Assembly: GCA_026983935.1 (NCBI GenBank)
Contig: JALSTC010000696.1
Coordinates: 1 to 8,279 of the forward strand
From: Ardenticatenia bacterium
GTDB taxonomy: Bacteria; Chloroflexota; Anaerolineae; Aggregatilineales; Ch27
Length of the DNA: 8,279 bases
Direction: 5' to 3'
The notes under the pieces were generated by a model. It worked only from the letters and a program-made list of their open reading frames with translations. It was not told the DNA's origin and ran no database searches. Shown here piece by piece: positions 5,773 to 8,279 of the stretch; position 1 is the first letter of the stretch; each line of letters begins with the position of its first letter. A program made the position numbers and the translations under genes.

Positions 5773-7143
5773 ATGGCCAAAACGCACACCAAATACGTCT
5801 GCCAGAACTGCGGACGCCAGACGCCGCGCTATATGGGCCGCTGTCCATCCTGCGGCGAATTCAATACGATGATCGAGGTGGTCGAGGAAGCGCCGCCTAA
5901 AGGCCGCGCCCGACGTGCGGCTGCTCCGCGCTCTCGCCCGCAGAAGCTGGCCGAGGTCAGCATGGAGGCCGGGGAGCGGCTGCCGCTGCCCATCGCTGAA
6001 TTTGCGCGGGTGCTCGGCGGCGGGATTGTGCCCGGCAGCGTGACGCTGGTCGGCGGTGACCCCGGCATTGGCAAGAGCACGCTGCTGCTGCAGGCTGCCG
6101 CGCTGCTGGCGGAGAAGAGCGGCCCCGTGCTTTATGTCAGCGGCGAGGAATCGGCCCGCCAGATCAAGATGCGCGCCGAGCGGCTCGGCCTGCGCGGGGA
6201 CAGCCTCTATCTGGTCACAGAGACGAATCTGGGCGATATCTTTGAGCACGTGGCGCAGCTCCAGCCGCAAATTCTGATCGTCGATTCGATCCAGACGACC
6301 TACAGCGAAGACCTGACCTCGTCGGCGGGCAGCGTGAGCCAGGTGCGGGAGTGCGCCAACCGCCTGCGGGAGCTTGCCAAAGGCAGCGGCATCGGCGTTT
6401 TTCTGGTCGGGCATGTCACCAAAGAGGGCACCATCGCCGGGCCGCGTGTGCTGGAGCACATCGTGGATACCGTGCTCTACCTGGAAGGCGATCCGTTCCA
6501 GACGTACCGCCTGCTGCGCAGCGTCAAGAACCGCTTCGGCGCGACGAGTGAGGTCGGCGTCTTTGAGATGAGCGGGGCGGGCCTGATCGAGGTCGCCAAT
6601 CCGTCGGAGGCGTTTCTGGCGGAGCGGGTAATCAACGCTCCCGGCAGCGCTATCGCCGTCACGCTGGAAGGCACGCGCCCGCTGCTGGTGGAGGTGCAGG
6701 CGCTGAGCAGCCCCACGGCTTTTGGCTACGCCCGCCGCACGGCCAACGGCATTGATTACAACCGCCTGCTGCTGCTGGCCGCCGTCCTCAGCCGCCGCAT
6801 GGGTTTTCGACTGGCCGAACAGGACATTTTCGTCAACGTCATCGGCGGCCTGAAGATCAACGAACCTGCCGCCGATCTGGCCGTCGCTGTCGCCATCGCT
6901 TCCAGCTACCGCGATATCCCCGTGCCTGCTGACCTGGCGATCGTCGGTGAGATCGGGCTGAGTGGAGAGCTGCGGGCGGTGAGTCAGCTTCCCGTGCGGC
7001 TCAACGAAGCGGCCAAGCTGGGCTTCAAGCGGATTCTGGTGCCGCGCACGCGGCGTAAGGATGCGCTCAAAGGGGCCGGGCTGGAGGTGATTCAGGCCCG
7101 CAGTCTGGCGGAGGCGTTCCGCGTGGCCTTGCCGGAGCAGTGA
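5773..7143 (+). CDS. radA: DNA repair protein RadA (Sms)
   Basis: RadA is a RecA-like ATPase that helps process recombination intermediates and extends D-loops during branch migration. The 456-aa length is normal for the family. In order: a C4 zinc finger (C10, C13, C24, C27), a RecA-like core with Walker A GDPGIGKST (95-103), YVSGEES (121-127), Walker B ILIVDS (167-172), the RadA signature KNRFG (252-256), and a C-terminal Lon-protease-like domain (about 285-456) in which the catalytic serine position reads EPAADLA (364-370), so it is non-proteolytic as usual for RadA. The ATG at 5773 begins MAKTHTKYVCQNCG, the usual family start, with GAAGG about 11 bases upstream. It is divergent from the ABC-F gene and convergent with the HtrA gene, so it is probably monocistronic. 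Confidence 0.97.
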   Translation: MAKTHTKYVCQNCGRQTPRYMGRCPSCGEFNTMIEVVEEAPPKGRARRAAAPRSRPQKLAEVSMEAGERLPLPIAEFARVLGGGIVPGSVTLVGGDPGIGKSTLLLQAAALLAEKSGPVLYVSGEESARQIKMRAERLGLRGDSLYLVTETNLGDIFEHVAQLQPQILIVDSIQTTYSEDLTSSAGSVSQVRECANRLRELAKGSGIGVFLVGHVTKEGTIAGPRVLEHIVDTVLYLEGDPFQTYRLLRSVKNRFGATSEVGVFEMSGAGLIEVANPSEAFLAERVINAPGSAIAVTLEGTRPLLVEVQALSSPTAFGYARRTANGIDYNRLLLLAAVLSRRMGFRLAEQDIFVNVIGGLKINEPAADLAVAVAIASSYRDIPVPADLAIVGEIGLSGELRAVSQLPVRLNEAAKLGFKRILVPRTRRKDALKGAGLEVIQARSLAEAFRVALPEQ

Positions 7144-7167
7144 CCGCTCTCATATTGTGAGGAAAAC

Positions 7168-7211
7168 ATAACCGGCGCGTGTCGCCCGGAAGGGCTGCCC
7201 GCGCCGGTTGT
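7168..7211. terminator. Bidirectional terminator between radA and the HtrA gene
   Basis: AACCGGCGCG (7170-7179) and CGCGCCGGTT (7200-7209) form a perfect 10-bp stem, extendable by a weak pair or two. The 20-base loop holds a second stem GCCC/GGGC closed by GGAA (7184-7195), a GNRA-type tetraloop. Toward the minus strand the stem is followed by ATGTTTTCC, toward the plus strand by the weaker GTATTATC. It lies in the 89-bp gap between two convergent stop codons and can serve both genes. Confidence 0.8.
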
Positions 7212-7232
7212 ATTATCTGGCCTGCCTGGAGC

Positions 7233-8279
7233 TTATGCGTCCGCGTGCGGACGGGCTGCCAGCGTAACCTCCACCTCGATCTGCTCGCCATTGCGCAGGA
7301 TGCCAAGCGTCACCGTCTGGCCGACTTCGGCGTCATCGGCGATGAAGCTCAGCAGATCATCGAAGGTGTTGATCGGGCGGCCATCCACGCTGACGATCAC
7401 GTCACCGCCAACGCGCAGCGTCCGGCCATCCACTTCGATTTCGCGGTCGCTGCCGCGCAGACCGGCCCGATCCGCCGGGCTGTCCGCGCTGACGGCTGCC
7501 ACCAGCACGCCGCGCTGCGATTCGTCCAGGTGCATGGCGTCGCGCAGCTCCGGCGTGAGCGTCGTCCCGGAGATGCCCAGCCAGGGGTGCTCATAGTGGC
7601 CCCGCTCGATCAGGGCGGGCACGACACGCGCCACCATGTTTGACGGCACGGCGAAGCCTACGCCGCTGTTCTGCCGCACCGGCGACTCGATGGCCGTATT
7701 GACACCGATCACCTCGCCCGCCAGATTCAGCAGCGGCCCACCGGAGTTGCCGGGGTTGATAGCCGCATCCGTCTGGATGACGTTGGGGATGTTGAAGTGC
7801 CCGCCGCCCACAGCCGTTGCCTGCGAGGGCAGCATCCGCCCCAGCGCGCTGACGATGCCGCTGGTCATCGTGCCTTCCAGTCCGAAGGGATTGCCAATGG
7901 CGACGACCATCTGGCCGACGCGCAGCGAGTCAGAATCGCCCAGCGTCAGCGGGTGCAGGTCCAGGCCGTTCGGATCGATCTGAATAACGGCCAGATCGCT
8001 GTCCGGGTCGCTGCCGACGAGGGTCGCGTCAAGGGTTGTGCCGTCCGCCAGGACGACACGAATCTGGTCGGCTTCCCCGGCGACATGGTAGTTGGTCACG
8101 ATGTGACCCTCGCTGTCATAGACAAAGCCCGACCCCTGCCCGTAGATATACTGCTGCTGCTGTCCCTGTGGAAGCTGTGGGAAGTTCGGGAATCCGGGCA
8201 GATTCGGGAAACCGGGAAACTGCGGCATCTGCTCGCTGACGGTCACCGGCTGCCGCACCTGCACGCTGACCACCGACGG
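7233..8279 (-). CDS. htrA: HtrA/DegP-type serine protease (Do-like), N-terminus outside window
   Basis: This is an envelope quality-control protease of the S1C family that degrades or holds misfolded exported proteins. The frame is open to the right edge (PSVVSV, the usual start of the protease domain), so the signal peptide or membrane anchor is missing here. Numbering from the GTG at 8273, the triad is H63 (TNYHV), D93 (DSDLAV) and S177 (GNSGG), all intact. One PDZ domain follows (about 230-345), beginning HPWLGI, and the protein ends shortly after it, so it has a single PDZ like DegS or bacterial HtrA, not two as in DegP. A Pro/Phe-rich repeat and a run of four Gln (about 18-41) occupy the place of the LA loop. 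The GTG at 8273 is unlikely to be the true start. The gene ends at TAA 7233, facing radA across a shared terminator. Confidence 0.95.
   Translation of the reverse strand, partial: PSVVSVQVRQPVTVSEQMPQFPGFPNLPGFPNFPQLPQGQQQQYIYGQGSGFVYDSEGHIVTNYHVAGEADQIRVVLADGTTLDATLVGSDPDSDLAVIQIDPNGLDLHPLTLGDSDSLRVGQMVVAIGNPFGLEGTMTSGIVSALGRMLPSQATAVGGGHFNIPNVIQTDAAINPGNSGGPLLNLAGEVIGVNTAIESPVRQNSGVGFAVPSNMVARVVPALIERGHYEHPWLGISGTTLTPELRDAMHLDESQRGVLVAAVSADSPADRAGLRGSDREIEVDGRTLRVGGDVIVSVDGRPINTFDDLLSFIADDAEVGQTVTLGILRNGEQIEVEVTLAARPHADA
8151..8222 (-). repeat. Pro/Phe/Gln-rich repeat coding region inside the HtrA gene
   Basis: Codons here encode two consecutive PGFPN-type units (PGFPNL then PGFPNF, each 18 bases) followed by PQLPQG and four glutamines written as four CAG codons. 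The two units differ at wobble positions (GGT/GGA, AAT/AAC), so the duplication is not recent. It lies between the first strand of the protease domain and the histidine motif. Confidence 0.7.

Noticed and set aside
5475..5792. N-terminal extension of the ABC-F frame up to 5792
   Set aside because: It would overlap the radA promoter and start codon, and the extra residues have no similarity to the family, which begins at the first beta strand near 5474.
5736..5872. Small open frame starting in the radA leader and overlapping its start
   Set aside because: It is out of frame with radA, has no ribosome site I can support, and its product has no recognisable feature.
1..8279. Mobile element, CRISPR array, defence island or other accessory system
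   Set aside because: No transposase, integrase, terminal inverted repeats, spaced repeats or defence-type domains are visible; the genes are core or housekeeping in type.

Overview
The window is about 8.3 kb of GC-rich, gene-dense bacterial DNA with seven protein-coding genes: two are cut by the window edges and five are complete. Protein content, short spacers, consensus-like sigma-70 promoters and high GC suggest a chromosomal region of a non-model bacterium. A Chloroflexota (Anaerolineae-like) host is my best guess, from impression rather than any search. I see no tRNA or rRNA gene, CRISPR array, insertion sequence, integrase, phage gene or attachment site.

Left region (1-834, minus strand): a promoter drives a 146-aa four-helix membrane protein of unknown function. 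Its stop codon overlaps the start of selA (L-seryl-tRNA(Sec) selenium transferase), which runs off the left edge. The host therefore probably makes selenocysteine.

Second region (835-3333, minus strand): a second promoter drives a three-gene operon, in transcription order a 313-aa multi-pass membrane protein of unknown function, an exported M23 (LytM-type) metallopeptidase with intact zinc ligands, and an ADP-ribose-pyrophosphatase-like Nudix hydrolase. Spacers inside the operon are 22-27 bp.

Third region (3334-5772): an ABC-F ATPase (ribosome-associated, not a transporter) on the minus strand, followed by a structured trailer and a clear intrinsic terminator. A 298-bp intergenic region separates it from the divergently transcribed radA. 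That region holds a near-consensus radA promoter and a possible ABC-F promoter with a long leader containing a stem-loop.

Right region (5773-8279): radA/sms (plus strand, complete DNA-repair ATPase) converges on an HtrA/DegP-type serine protease (minus strand, N-terminus outside the window). A strong inverted repeat between them can terminate both. Overall this is housekeeping and stress-related content: selenocysteine synthesis, wall remodelling, nucleotide clean-up, ribosome rescue or protection, recombination repair and envelope proteolysis. I found no convincing new multi-gene system. The most unusual items are the unknown membrane protein coupled to selA, the membrane protein/M23/Nudix operon, the structured trailer and leader of the ABC-F gene, and a Pro/Phe repeat in the HtrA protease.
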